A stretch of DNA of 64,000 bases from Artocarpus heterophyllus. Lineage: Eukaryota > Streptophyta > Magnoliopsida > Rosales > Moraceae. A program made the translations under genes and the position numbers. Under the pieces are notes generated by a model, which was not told the origin of the DNA, did no database searches, and worked only from the letters and a program-made list of their open reading frames with translations. The stretch lies in assembly GCA_025403435.1 (NCBI GenBank), contig CM046335.1:5832103-5896102 (forward strand), read 5' to 3'. Numbering within the stretch: position 1 is the stretch's first letter; each line of letters opens with the position of its first letter. This document shows positions 1 through 13,266 of this stretch, piece after piece.

Positions 1-173
1 GCCTTTTGAAGATTCTGAGCCATTATTCTCCATTGTTTATGCGTTCAAAACTTCGAATCCGGTGAGAAATTCGGGAAACAACTTGGAGGTAAAAGTTTTA
101 AAAATTTAGTTTAGAGATTTAATTAGCTTATTATGGTAATTATCACGTACCTACACGGGGTTAGGGCTTCACA

Positions 174-465
174 GGAAGATTTTTACAAAAGGGCCAAAAA
201 AAAAATCCTAATCGGATAAAAGGTCCTTCTTTTTTTTTTTTAACTAAAAAATATATTTTTTTATACAGGTAAATTATCTTAATTTTTTTTAAAAAAATAA
301 GTAAAATAATTGTAGCAGGATAAGAAACTTCAACATGATGAAAAAAAAAACTGAAACCATTTTGATGTCTAAAAAACCTTTTTTTTAATGTCAAAAATTG
401 TCCAAAAAAATTTGGACCATTTGTCCAAAAAAATTTTCCCTAAAGCCCTTTATAAAAATCTCTCA
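174..465. mobile_element. Mutator-like MITE with 8-9 bp target duplication
   Basis: The left end (AGATTTTTACAAAAGGGCC, 178-196) and the right end (AGCCCTTTATAAAAATCTC, 444-462) are imperfect inverted repeats. The element is flanked by GCTTCACA at 166-173 and again at 466-473, a target duplication of 8 bp, or 9 with one mismatch. Size (about 290 bp), AT-rich interior and TSD length fit a non-autonomous Mutator-like element. A related element with its own TSD lies at 43963-44221. Confidence 0.6.
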
Positions 466-534
466 GCTTCACATGAGGAGCAAGAAAAGAGGAAGAATTT
501 GAAGAGAGTGACGAAAAAAAATTTGAATTGAGTA

Positions 535-770
535 AATGACTTTTTTTTTTAAGAATTAAAAAATAGGATTTTTTGTATAGGTAAAGTGTTTCAGTTTTTT
601 TCAAAGAAATAAGGAAAATGACTATAGCAGGATAAGGAACCTCAACAGGATGAAAAAAAAAAAGAACAATTTTGATGTCTAAAAAGCCTTTTTTGTGCTA
701 AAAACTATCCTAAAAAAAGGTCATTGACCAAAAAAAATTTTCTCAAAAAGTCATTTTTAAAAATCCCCCA
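535..770. mobile_element. Partial copy of the same Mutator-like MITE family
   Basis: The interior matches the 174-465 element in order: a tatag/cag-GTAAA motif, then AGCAGGATAAG, a CAACA-GATGAAAAAA stretch and TTTTGATGTCTAAAAA. The right end (about 745-770) again carries a AAAAATCCCC-type terminus. I do not find a clean left terminus, so this copy is truncated or was interrupted. Confidence 0.45.
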
Positions 771-2190
771 AGAAAAGACGGTTTTTTTTTTTTATCGGTT
801 TGGTATTTGAATTTTAAGAAAACATCTATTGATACTTTATTGTTTAAAAAATATTAAAATAATATCTTATAATTTTTAATAATATCATCTTGATATATTT
901 AATTCATGTCATTTTGTAGTAAAATTATCTTTTTATTTTTTTATTAATGAAATCTAAATTATTTTGTTAAGATTATAAAAGAAAGATTTTTGTTCCTTTA
1001 TTTTGTAGTAGTTGTTATATTAACTTTAATAGTTAGAATTGACTTTAATAACAAGATCAAGTTTTAAATTGACACTGTGACCAATTTAAGTAATAAGGTT
1101 AGTACATTTGTATATGATTTAATTTATTTAGTAGTAATACTTAATGAAACTAGTATTAGATCATATTTATTAAATATTTCGTGAAGTAAATTAAGTGTTA
1201 TACAAATATACGAAATATATTATAATTGCGAAAAATAGTTTGAAATGCTTGTTGCAGAAGCGACGAAGCATAGATGTTGGAGAATGACATTTTTTTCCAC
1301 AACGAGTCATTTCAAATAGTTAGACGACATGCCCTGTTTACACTGCCGACAAAGAAATGGCGTGGTGACAATAAGATGTCATTTTCCCATTTTAATGGAC
1401 GAGAATTAAAGTCCGATTAAAAAAAAAAACGAAAATTAAGCATATTTTGCAGGAACGAATGTCGTTTCTAATCTGGGACATGTTGCTGATTTCAGATGGC
1501 AACTTCGGCAAAAAAAAAAGGGGAAAAAAATGTCGCAAAACTGCAAAGTTTTACATAAAAAAACGAAACGACGTGTCATTATATGACATGACAAACGACT
1601 GGGACTCTAATCAAATAATTTCGATGTCGTTTTCATGTGTAAAGGACTGCACGACATGAAATACGAACTACTAATTGTATCTCTTTTTTTTTTTTTTTTT
1701 TTTTAATGTGAAGGGACAAATCTTATTTCCACTAAACAATAAAAAAACGCAACATTTTTTCTCAAACGACATCAATTGTTACACCCACCACAAGAATGAC
1801 GGGAAACATTTGACTTAACTTACCAAGACCAAACAAAACCATGTCGTTTTTTAACGACAAAAATTACCGAAAAACGAAAGGTCGTTCTTTTAATGACGAC
1901 AACTATTCATGTTCAATTAACCATAATATCGTTCAAAAAAAAAAAAAAAACAGCGAATGTGTATCCGCGTTGACGTAAGCGTCGGCGGACAAACAAAACA
2001 AGTTCTCCGTCGTTTGACAAAACGACAGTGCGCTGCATGTAGAGGCAAATTCAATTCTAGTTCCAATCTAAAACGGGAAAAAGTCCGGAGGGACAAATCG
2101 TGTCGTTTTGTCTTGGCTGGCTCCAGAGAACACCCCACTCGGCATCTGTCTCTCTCTGTATTTACGTTAGATCTCAATCAAACGTGTTCA

Positions 2191-2200
2191 TATTATAAAT
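2191..2200 (+). promoter_or_regulatory. Candidate TATA box of the PMT gene
   Basis: TATTATAAAT lies about 1.26 kb upstream of the PMT start codon. It is followed by a pyrimidine-rich leader (CT repeats near 2260-2275). The distance to the ATG at 3462 implies one or more introns in the 5' UTR; a plausible donor (GGAGGTACC) lies near 2319. This is inference from composition and spacing only. Confidence 0.35.
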
Positions 2201-3461
2201 GTTCTTTCTTTCTTACTTCCTAGCAAAACGCTGTCCGCTAGCTCGGACATTTCATCATCATCTCTCTCTCAATGTGTTGTCGTCCTGTTCTTCCTAGAAG
2301 AAAACCTGTCTCTCAAGGAGGTACCTCGTTTGTGTTGATATCAATATCTTCATTGAATATATGGAACTAAATCCCATTTTTGTTTCAGATCCATTGAGCC
2401 CGACGATTTTACCAGATAACCATTTTTACGTTCTTCTTGAAATGGGTCTTTAAATCTTCAACCATAGTTTGTACTTCTTCTTTCAAAATAAAGATCCGGC
2501 TGTTTTTGTTTTGTTTTTTTGGCCAAAACTGGTTTCTTTCACTGTCATAATTGCAGAACCAGTTTAATTCTTTTGTAGATTGGACATATCAAAATCACCC
2601 AGTTCAGCGAAGACTTTTGCTATTTTGCCGACGCTTTTTTCTCTTTCTCTTTTTTTTTTTTTTTGGGATTTAACGAGCTGGGTTGTGAAGGTGACACATT
2701 TATAGCTGGCAATTGCCGGCGCTTTGCGTGTCTTATTTATTTATTTATTTTGCTACTTTCTTGTTTCCTTTTTTTGCCCGTCTCCCCATTTCATCTGAGG
2801 CATCTATCTATGCTATTTATATAAAACCAGTGTTACTTTCCATTACTGGATCTTCTTTCAAGGAACTTGCTTGGATTTTATTTCATCTTTGAGCTTTGGT
2901 ATGTATTTTATTTTTAGTTGTTATTTTATATTTTTTTTCACCTGGTTTGTTTTGGTATAGTTGTGAATGCATAGCCCAAGATCTCCTTATTTTCCCTCTT
3001 TCTGTTTTGTTTTATTCATTTTTTTTTTATATTTTCTTTTGTTCTGTCTAATATATAGAAAGTAGGATTCTTGATTGCAATGCAATGATGTTGGCAATGA
3101 AAATGTCATTTTCTCCCCCACCAAAATGATGTACTTGATTTTTTTTGGTAAGAAATGTACTTGATTGATTTGATACTACTAGTCACTAATTGTACTTGTT
3201 TTCTTTTTTAGTTCTTTCTCGCTTAGTGAAAACAGCAGTGTACTAAATTCGAGTTTGGTTTATTGCAGTGGTCCTGGATTGTATAGAACAACTGAAATCT
3301 GATCTCTGGATAAGTTAGATTAGAAACAGTTGAAACTAGTGGTGGTGAGTGAGGCAAATCTAAAACAAGACACAACTTGTTGCATTTATTGCTTCTCCCC
3401 TGTGTAATAAGTACTGCTTTTGAGCTCTGTATGTTCTAGTCAAAGTAGATCGGGTACAAAA

Positions 3462-6360
3462 ATGTTGAGAGGAAGACCCGACGGGGGCCAAAATAAACGG
3501 CTGGTTAGCTTGATTATTGGTTTGGTGATCATTTGTGGTGTCCTGTTTATATACTCGAGGAATAGCAGTTCGTCTGCTCTGGAGTATGGCAGTAAATCAT
3601 TGAAAAAGTTCAGCTCTTATTTGGGTTCAGATGAAGATGCTGAAGAGTTGCCCTCGGTTCTTGGAGAAGATGGTTTTATACCAAAGAGCTTCCCAGTGAG
3701 TTATTCTTGTTTTTACAAGTGTTACTCAGGATTTTGTTTTCTGCTTTAGCCTTTACATACATTTTTGGTTATATTGAAGGTTTGTGATGATCGTCATTCG
3801 GAGCTGATTTCTTGCCTAGACAGAAACTTTATTTACCAGATGAGGTTGAAGCTGGATCTTTCTGTGATGGAGCATTATGAGAGACATTGCCCACCACCCG
3901 AAAGGCGATACAATTGTTTAATCCCTCCTCCGCGAGGATATAAGGTGAATTATAGGTTATGGGATTGGATGAACTTAATATTATTTTGGCTTCGGTTTTT
4001 AGCACTGAATACTAATTTCTGTGGTATTTTAACGAAAACAGATTCCAATCCAGTGGCCTAAGAGCAGAGATGAGGTATGGAAAGCAAATATTCCCCATAC
4101 CCACCTTGCAACAGAGAAGTCTGATCAGAATTGGATGGTTGTCAAAGGTGAAAAGATTATATTTCCTGGAGGAGGAACTCATTTCCATTATGGAGCTGAT
4201 AAATACATTGCATCAATTGCTAATGTAAGTGAACACGCACTTTCATAAAAGGGCAAAAATAAAGTTAATAATGTAATTGTTTATTTCATTTTCTCAATAT
4301 GCAAACTTACTTTGTGACTTGGTCTGGTAGATGCTAAACTTTCCAAACAATAACTTGAACAATGGAGGGAAGATTCGCACAGTCCTTGACGTCGGTTGTG
4401 GGGTTGCTAGTTTTGGAGCATACCTTCTTTCATCAGATATTGTTGCAATGTCCTTGGCACCCAATGATGTTCACCAAAACCAGATTCAGTTTGCCTTGGA
4501 GAGAGGGATTCCTGCATATCTTGGTGTCCTGGGGACAAAGAGGCTCCCTTACCCAAGTAGATCTTTCGAGCTCGCGCATTGTTCTCGATGTAGGATCGAT
4601 TGGCTTCAAAGGGATGGCATCCTTCTTCTTGAGCTGGATAGGTTACTAAGACCAGGAGGTTACTTTGCGTACTCATCTCCCGAAGCCTATGCACAGGACG
4701 AGGAGGATCTAAGAATATGGACGGAGATGAGTGCGCTTGTGGAGCGCATGTGTTGGAAAATAGCTGCTAAAAGGAACCAAACTGTCGTTTGGGTCAAGCC
4801 CTTGACTAACGATTGCTACATTAAAAGACCACCTGGTACACTACCTCCACTATGCAAATCTGACGAAGATCCAGATGCTGTATATGGTGTGAACATGGAG
4901 GCTTGCATTACACCATATGCTGAACGTAAGTAGTGTTTCATTTAATGTTATGATGGACATAATTTGATTTTTCAAAACTATCTAAATCTGAACAGTCAGA
5001 TCACATCTTTGACGAAAGTTAAATACGTTTACTATTCATCCTTATCAATCTATCCTGCATGCCGAGTAATAGGTCTTGTGCAGAGTAAAAGAATTCTGTG
5101 CTTTTTACCAGAACATTTGATGTTATTTCTATTTCTTTGAAGCTTAGCTTTGCATCACTTCCTGCGAGACGTTAGCAGCCATGCTATAACGTGATTTGCA
5201 CTTGGATTTGGAAAAATTCTAAAACAAAAAATTTCTGAAAATTTTCAGAAATCCATAGAGCAAAAGGAAGTGGTTTGGCTCCTTGGCCTGCTCGACTGAT
5301 CAGTCCACCTCCCCGCCTAGCTGATTTTGGCTTTTCCACTGATATGTTTGACAAGGATACGGTAATCCTGTATTTATATTCAACCACTCTGCATGTACAA
5401 AATTTAATATCTCTTCTGGATATATACCTGCATGACAAAGGATCAGGCACAAGAAACTTGGTTTGTGACGGAATTTATGTATTGCAGGAAGTTTGGCAGC
5501 AAAGAGTTGACAATTACTTGAACTTGTTGAAACCAAAAATCGAGTCAAACACACTTAGGAACATAATGGACATGGAGGCAAACATCGGTTCCTTTGCTGC
5601 TGCTTTGAAAGGCAAAGATGTGTGGGTCATGAACGTGGTGCCAGAGGACGGACCTAACACACTCAAACTTATATACGACAGAGGTCTTATTGGCACAGTT
5701 CACAACTGGTACATTCGAACAATAACATTAACATCTCATCATCGACTATATCTGTTTGAGAACTCGATACTTTTCTGTCTCAACCTGTTTGAGAACTCGA
5801 TACTTTTCTGTCTCAACAAACCTTTAGATCGTCCAAGAAGCCTTTTTTTTTTTTTTCTTGTCTGTCCCTTAGAATGCATCAAATCAACAAATGGGACCAA
5901 TATATGTCTCTGAAAATGATGAAGAAACTGCCCTTTTGCTAGTGCACATGGCATAGAAATGATTCTTCAATTTACAACTACTAATCATATCTAGCATTGG
6001 TCGGCATTTGACAACATTTGGGGTTACATCACTGGCAGGTGTGAAGCCTTCTCTACCTATCCAAGAACATATGATTTACTTCATGCTGGGAACATCTTCT
6101 CCAACATCGAGAAGAAGAGATGCAGTGCTGTGGATCTGTTGATCGAGATGGACAGGATCCTCAGGCCAAAAGGCTTCATTATCGTCCGCGACAAGCCACA
6201 GATGGTGGAGTTCATCAAAAGTTACTTGAAATCGTTACAGTGGGAGGCTGTGGCTACAGCTGAAGCGACTCAAGACGCAGAGAAGGGTGAGGATGAAACC
6301 ATTTTCGTCATCCAAAAGAAAATGTGGCGCACAAGCGAGAGCGTTAGGGACTCTGAATAG
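3462..6360 (+). CDS. PMT9: Probable methyltransferase PMT8/PMT9-like (DUF248), Golgi type II membrane protein
   Basis: Seven coding exons join in frame: 3462-3695, 3780-3944, 4042-4224, 4331-4925, 5249-5361, 5488-5708, 6039-6360 (610 aa, the normal size for this family). All introns are GT..AG. The first in-frame ATG is at 3462; the open frame runs 42 nt further upstream but only from a TTG. A single membrane segment (about residues 14-32) after a short basic N-terminus predicts a type II Golgi protein. An SAM-binding motif I (VLDVGCGVASFG, from residue 212) and the PGGYF and CWK-type motifs of the plant-specific DUF248 family follow, and a second half-domain starts around residue 415. The family includes QUA2/TSD2 and is linked to methylation of pectic polysaccharides. 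The assignment to the PMT8/PMT9 subgroup rests on remembered overall similarity and was not tested by alignment. Confidence 0.9.
5752..5817 (+). repeat. Perfect 33-bp tandem duplication inside PMT intron 6
   Basis: Two adjacent 33-bp units (5752-5784 and 5785-5817), each starting CTGTTTGAGAACTCG, lie 44 bp after the donor at 5709. They are intronic and do not touch the splice sites. Confidence 0.9.
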
Positions 6361-7481
6361 TTTCAACACACTACCTCTTCTTCAAGTAATTGGCTTAGGG
6401 GGCGCTGGTTATTTACATAATTTTTGTCACATTGGGTCCTTTTTTTTCTTTTTTTCTTCCTTTTTTCTATTTTTTTTATACGCTCTATAGATTTGAGTTG
6501 ACATAGAAAGCTCACTCAAAGATTATTCATTATGTTTTGATAATTGTAAGAAAATAACTTGTACCATTGATTGGGATAAAGTCGAAGCTGTTCCAAAAAA
6601 ATAAGGGTTTTCTTTTTGGTGCGTAATACTAAATTTTGAGGGGTTAATCCTTTTTGTTCTCATGTTCATTCTAGCTTTTGTTGCCTGTCATTCTATGAGG
6701 TTTTGATATTTTTTGAGCCCTAATTAACCGGATCTCTTGGATTGGTAATTGCAACTCACTGAAAGGTATAGAAAACTATAGAAGTGTTTTAGTTCATATT
6801 TATCCATTTGTGTTGCAACATCACTTTCATATTCTCAATTTCTAATCTGTTTCGAATCATAGTTTAAACCAAAAAGTTTTAATTTGGATTAGTTTTGTTA
6901 CGGTGTTGCCTCTCACAAATTAAACTTGACATTGTTTTAGGCATGAACTTTTAGTTTAAACTATATTTCGAAACAGGCTAAAATTTCACAGTGATATAGT
7001 TCTTTAAATGCGTTAAAAAGTTTTTTTTCCCCTCTCTATTTTGCATTGACATAGGCCTTTAAACGCTTTGAACATTTTTTTTCCTCTCTTTTCTTATGGG
7101 TTTCGAACAAGTTTTGAACTGTAAGATCATGTCAAAATACTATATGACTTTCTCTTTTTTTCTTCATACCTTTCCAAAACGGAATTCTTCAAAAAGGAAA
7201 ACGGGTATAAATAGTCCAAAACGCCAGTACTAAAAGAGAATTACTACGCTCAATCATAAGTCGAAACCAAAAAAAAACGTGAGTGAAGACTTTTAGTTAA
7301 GTTAAGCAAGTTAAAATCTCAAAGAGCTTTACCCAAGACGTGCAAAGATCCAAGGCAGGATACAGCTTTCTTTCAATATTGTGTAAATAGAATTCTCAAC
7401 AGATATAAATAACAGAGTCCTACAAAATTGGATAAAAAACCCCCGCTGTTAATCTGGAAATGATGACTTTATTTTGACGTC
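6361..7481. other. Convergent intergenic region: 3' UTRs of PMT and ribophorin II
   Basis: The PMT gene ends at 6360 and the ribophorin II stop codon is at 7482 on the other strand, so this 1.1 kb holds both 3' UTRs. It is AT-rich with T runs. I see no gene, repeat or RNA in it. Confidence 0.6.
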
Positions 7482-7712
7482 TCAAGCAGATTTCAACTTG
7501 GTTGATGTAGCGGCTAGATGGGAAAGAGTTCTGTGCCCCACAAAAAGCAAGAACGCTCCCAAGAAACCAAGTGCCTTTAGTGTCGTAAATAGGTCCAACT
7601 GTGATGAAAACAAAAGACAAGTAAATTAGACAAGCACTTTAATAATCAGAACTAAACATTCTATGTGCTAAGGTGCCTTGTCTACCAAGGTAATAACAAT
7701 ATAGATAGACGG

Positions 7713-7754
<42 letters not shown>

Positions 7755-10700
7755 TGACTGGGTGCTACCGCTTCATTTCAGTTTAGTTTTCAAAGTAATC
7801 TTGACTTCAGAATTTTAAATTTGCAATGAGCTGGCTAATTAAAGAGACTTGTCTGCATTGCAAAAGTTGATCTCTTATTTGAAAATTATGGAAATAAGAG
7901 TTCATCTAAAAGACGTTTTTTAATTAAGAAAACAAGATCTTTGGACAATTGGACTTGTGACACGATTTTTGGGCCCCAAAAAAATGGCCGATTGAAATTT
8001 TGAAATGCGGGGGTACTTTGGGAAACTCGATCTCTCACGGTTAAATAATAACTGGCATGAAGACCTGTCACAGCCCACAGAAGAAAACTAAAGCACCTTA
8101 ACCTTCAAAGCATGTTACATTTGGAGTTACTCTGATTTTTGGGATTTGCTTTATAACTTCTTTTTTTCCTGAATCTAATTACCCCGTATGTCCATCCTTG
8201 CATTTAAATTGAACATCCGATCATGCATGTTGGAAGTTCAGATGCAGGCACTTGGAAGCAAAGAAAAGAGATTACCTTCAACCAGAAAAGTGTGTAGAGC
8301 ACAAGAACGGCTGCAATGCCAAGATGGAAAAGAATAGCAAATATGGCTGGTACTGCTGAAGGAAAGTTCTTAAGATTCACCCCTAAGCGTAATAGCTGCC
8401 AAGGAAATAAAAGAAGTTAAATAACAACAACAACAATAACAATAATAAAAAAGCATCTGCAAAGACTAGGGAAAAAAACAAAGCTCAGAGGCTGATTAAA
8501 CAAAAAAGCATATCACATGCATTAATGGAAAAGAAACCAAGTGCATCAGAATATTTTTGAACTTCTTTTATGCACTAGAAAGAACACCAAATTTTTAAAC
8601 TCCCAATAATCACTTACTCACAACCAGTTTCAGATATGGTATCGGACATCTAGCAATCCAATTGGTAGCATGACAATATCAATACCCACTTTAATTTAAC
8701 ATGCCTAGATTTGGGCAAAAGAGTGAAATTTGAGCCAACAAAATCTAGACCAAGGTCGAGACCTACCCCAATAAAAAATACAAGCAGCGGCACAAAGGTA
8801 AGACCCAAGAATGCAAGGGAGAGCTCTTTTGGTGGACGCTTATCCGGAGCCCTGAAGATATGACTAATCTCTGCTTTAGGGCCATATCTTGAGGAGGGAT
8901 CAACAGGCTGCAGAGGAGGACGTGGGGCCTTTTCAGGGGCTTCTGGTAGATCCAGTTCAATCTGACCAATGGCCTTTAAGAAAGAGTTTTCCTGGAAGAG
9001 AATGCAACAAATTTTCTCATACTGTTTAAAAACAAAACACAAATTGGACACCTTGAGATAACCACTTAATTATTTGTTTGTTTGATGAGCAAGCTAACCA
9101 CATACTTACCATAACAGCATCACCAACAGTTAGCTCAATGCCATAACTACCTGATAGATAGTAAAACTTCTCCACCAGCCCAAGAAAATCCTACAAGAAA
9201 ATTGGTAAATATGAGGAAAACATAAAAAAATAATAATAAATAAATAAAATAAAAATAAAAATCTTAAGTTTATGCTAGTCTACAGTGCTATTGAAAAAAG
9301 TTCGTAAGCTAGCTAACCAACAACAAAAGACTTCTTATTTGTCTAAGAAATAATAAAAAAGTTCAGTAATTCTACCAGTTATGCATCAAGAAGAAAGGGC
9401 AGATTAAAGTAAATCTGAATTGAACATATCTAAAACTTCTGTGGTAGCCACCTTGTTTTGTTCAACTCATGAAGCCATTTACACACAATAGACAAGATCC
9501 AAGATTTAAGATTCTCTAAACCAACATACTGCTTTCTTTAGTGATAAAGATAGCATGAATTTAAAACACAAAGCAATATGCCTAGGAATTGAGTCTTCCG
9601 TGGTATATTAAACTTAACTCAAGTTAGCAGCAGGCCTTAGTTAAGATGATCAACAAAAGAGATAAAAAGGAGGAATCAGAACAAAGAAACTTAACCAGAA
9701 GTATCACAAACTTTTTGCCAGAGTTCCCAACCACAAATATATGTTCAACCTTGCTCTCATGTCTCAACTGAAGAAATGCCTGCAGCCACACCAACTACCA
9801 AATCAGCTGAACAGATGCAGAAAAAATAATCTGATCATGAAAGAGCAGACAGTTAAGAGTACAAACCTGATGAGGATTAAAAATGTTGCCAAGCGGAGTA
9901 GTTAGTTGAAAAGACAGGCGCAGCTTTTGAAGGTGGTTTGCCGCAAGTGAGACAACATTTTCTCCAGCTAAATCTAGCCTGAGTATTTCCACAAAGTAGA
10001 ATGCACAAAAAGTATATAATTTGTTCATGTAACCATTGAAAAAACATTAGCAGGAGGCACATGACAAAAAGCACACAATGAACCGGTACTCAATATGAAT
10101 GTGCCAAATTCTAAGACAGGAGAACCAATAAAATGTCATACTACATAAATACTCACTTTTTCTGGGTTTCCACACTTCCGAGGTCACTATCAAGGACAAA
10201 AATTTCTGCATTGTCCACTTTGATAATTCCTGTAATGAATACTGGTACTTGTGTCTGGCCTCCAGTAGCATAAACCTTTTCATGCTCTGAGTCATGAAGG
10301 AGCACCTGGAAAAGAAATTTAGTTTAAATCATGGATTCAAAAACAGATGAGACTGGCCCCTAAAGCACGTTATTATTTCTATACAAAAAGATGTGCAGAC
10401 AAGGATACCTCAAAAACAAACACGTATCTTCCAACATCAACATTCTCCGGCAAATCTAAAAAGTGGGATGCACTTTCTTCGTCAAACTTGAGTTCCTAAA
10501 TCACACAAATGAGAACACTTTCAGCAATTCGGCATATCAAATTGCTGGAACAAGATGACAAAAATACAGATGAAAGAAATAGAGAGAAAGAGAGAGAGAG
10601 AGAGAGCAAAGTGAAAGCTAACCCGACTCTCAATTACTGAACCGTCCTTGGAACCAGAGCTCGAAGCTCGCACCAGCTTCACTGTCAAAGGAGGTGCATT

Positions 10701-12654
10701 TGAACCAAGAACAGTATTTACTTTAACCTGTTTGAAAGTTACAAAACAAAATATTATAATTTAAAATAAAGTAAAAACCAGTAAAACAAAATGTCACATG
10801 CACCACTACATATCTAAAGTTTAGTGTAGAAGGAAACCAGCAATATCTTGGACAATACTAGACCACAAATATATAATATCACAAAAATATCAAAAAGCAA
10901 AAATTTAAGACACATTAGAAAAAGAGATTCCAAGTCTTTGTCCTTTTCTTCTTCTCACCTTCCATCCAAACCAAGCAAAAGTAATGCACCACTGATCTAT
11001 AACATGCAGACCAAAGCACAAAAATAAAAAAATGAAAAATAAAGGTATAGGGATGGGCATTCAAAAGCATTTCCTTTAAGAGGCCTACGTATACTAGAAT
11101 TCCAGAAGCTATGAATTCACAAGGGCTTGGAAGAAGGAGGCAATTGGAGTCATCATTCCAAAATATATAATTAGAATTCCAGAAGCTAAGAATTCTGTGT
11201 CATTTGGAATGCAGGGAGGTAGTGCCAGGTTCAGTCAAGAAATTAGAGGCCTGCTAACTACCACGACTAGAACTACATATAAAATGTTAAAATTCTTGAT
11301 AAACTCAACATTATCATCCAGAACGCGAAAGAATGAACAACGATAAACATGAGAAGTTCATAACCACAACAATTGGATTGAAAAGAACAACTCGTTTACA
11401 ACAATGTATAAAAGTTGATTATTGAACAACCTTGAGCTGGTCCTTCTTAGACAAGGAAAGCACAGTAGCTGGAAGTGATAAGATCAGTGGGACAGAAACC
11501 CTGCACCAGACGAGAAATCAAAGTCAAAGACAGTAAATAAGTAAGTGATAAAGTGATGCCACGGATGTTTGCGAAAATGAACAGTAGAAACTCAGGTTCA
11601 ACCTTCTATGCATGAACCAGAAGAAGACAAGGTGTCCAAATATTCACATTTTGTCGGTCAATAAGAAATGAGCTAATATACAAACATTTCCAGAAATCAC
11701 TTGCCTGTTGTTTTCCAGGCAAGCCAACGAGTCTATTTGGTCAAAGAAGTCTTTAGTATCACCAGGAATACCAATGCTAAGAAAGAATTTTGCCAAACCC
11801 AATATCTCGTCCGCTGGAAGCTGGCAGACTCAAAAATAAAGCATTTGAAAAAGAATTCACAAAAAATATGTTAAAATTACCTCCAACATTAAGTACAAAG
11901 ATCATACCCTGAAACATTAAATGTTCTCACCTTTATATTTCCAGAAGTCCCATCTGCAAATGCCGTGAGCCCTCGAACAACTGAAGCAGTAGTTGCAAGA
12001 GGACCATGATGCTCATATGCCTCAACAACTTTTTCTTCAAAGTAAAAGGCTCCATCATCTACATTTTATTATAACTTATAGAGTAAGTTACCAAGTGGAA
12101 TTACATCAGAGATTCATAATCAATTTAAGAAGTTAGAGTCAGCCACCCTATAGTCAGCTTTCCAGCTAACAACCACCAATAGAAAAATTGACAGCAGTGT
12201 AATATTTATGTCAAAACTTTTGAATCCATATAAGGAAAAGAAAATGACGACACAGATCTTTTTATGGGGTCATGTATGCTAATATCTAATTAGTCACTTG
12301 TAAAGTGCATGCCTAGGTCTGAGAAGGTGCTTTTACAATTTTGTAATCTAAAGCGTAAAAATTCTAGCATGAAAGGAGATAAAATGATAAAATAAAAGCA
12401 TAAGACGTGGAGGGTTCATCAATAAGGGGGAAACTACACATACCATATTTTTCAACAGTATCAAAAAGCTTCGTTATATCATTTTTTAATGTGCCAATCT
12501 GCCAATGAAAACTAATTGTAAGATGTAGGTTATCAATAAAATATAAATGACACTCACTGCCAAATGAAAAGTACCAGAGTAACACACACACACATAAAGA
12601 AACTTAAACACTGGAAGCAAAATATGTAAACCATAAAATAAAGTAAAAAAAAAA

Positions 12655-12688
<34 letters not shown>

Positions 12689-13233
12689 ATATCTTACAAG
12701 GCAAAATGAACACCAAGCAGAAAAGCAGGTTCGGATACACACACACACACAAATTGAGGGGAATGCATATTAGAGACATGTGGTTGGTGATATTCCAACC
12801 TTGCAAAACGAGAGGAAAAAAAAAAGGAAAGATTTAATTACCAAAGATTGATCAATTTCAGAAGATGCCAAAGAGACAACACCAGCAAGTGTTTTAAGCG
12901 CTAATCCTGCAGGAAGCATGAAAAACTCGGTAGTGAATAAAAGCAAATCGAAGTAATTAGATGACTTTGGTCTTAAGTTCAAGTCAAAAAAAAATTCAGG
13001 GAGGAGCAATGGAGGGCCATCCTCCATTGTCCATGGTATGGAAACCACATTAGTGTAACTCATTGATTTAAAGGGATTTGTGAAGTAACAAACGGCAATA
13101 CAACTTCTAAGTGATTATTGTTCTTGATAAGTCCTTACCTGCAGCATAGGTACTAGACTTGGGATTATTAGAACTGTAGCGCCACCTTCCGTCACTCTGG
13201 CTCAAAGCCTGCCACCATACAGATCATCAATAT

Positions 13234-13266
<33 letters not shown>

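Larger units (their letters stand above)
1..2190. other. AT-rich intergenic region upstream of the PMT gene
   Basis: I see no protein gene here. The stretch is AT-rich with long A and T runs. It contains a Mutator-like short element (174-465) and a related partial copy (about 535-770). From about 1250 to 1915 there is a block in which short GTCGTT/AACGAC words recur in both orientations, as in subterminal repeats of DNA transposons. The short open frames at 1447-1659 and 1917-2223 lack recognisable domains and overlap on opposite strands, so I do not call them. Confidence 0.6.

Noticed and set aside
1917..2223. Overlapping 86- and 88-codon frames on both strands upstream of PMT
   Set aside because: No domain, and the region is the likely promoter of PMT with a TATA-like motif at 2191.
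11699..11704. The canonical GT 4 nt downstream of the GC donor as the true splice site
   Set aside because: It would insert 4 nt and break the conserved reading frame into the next exon.
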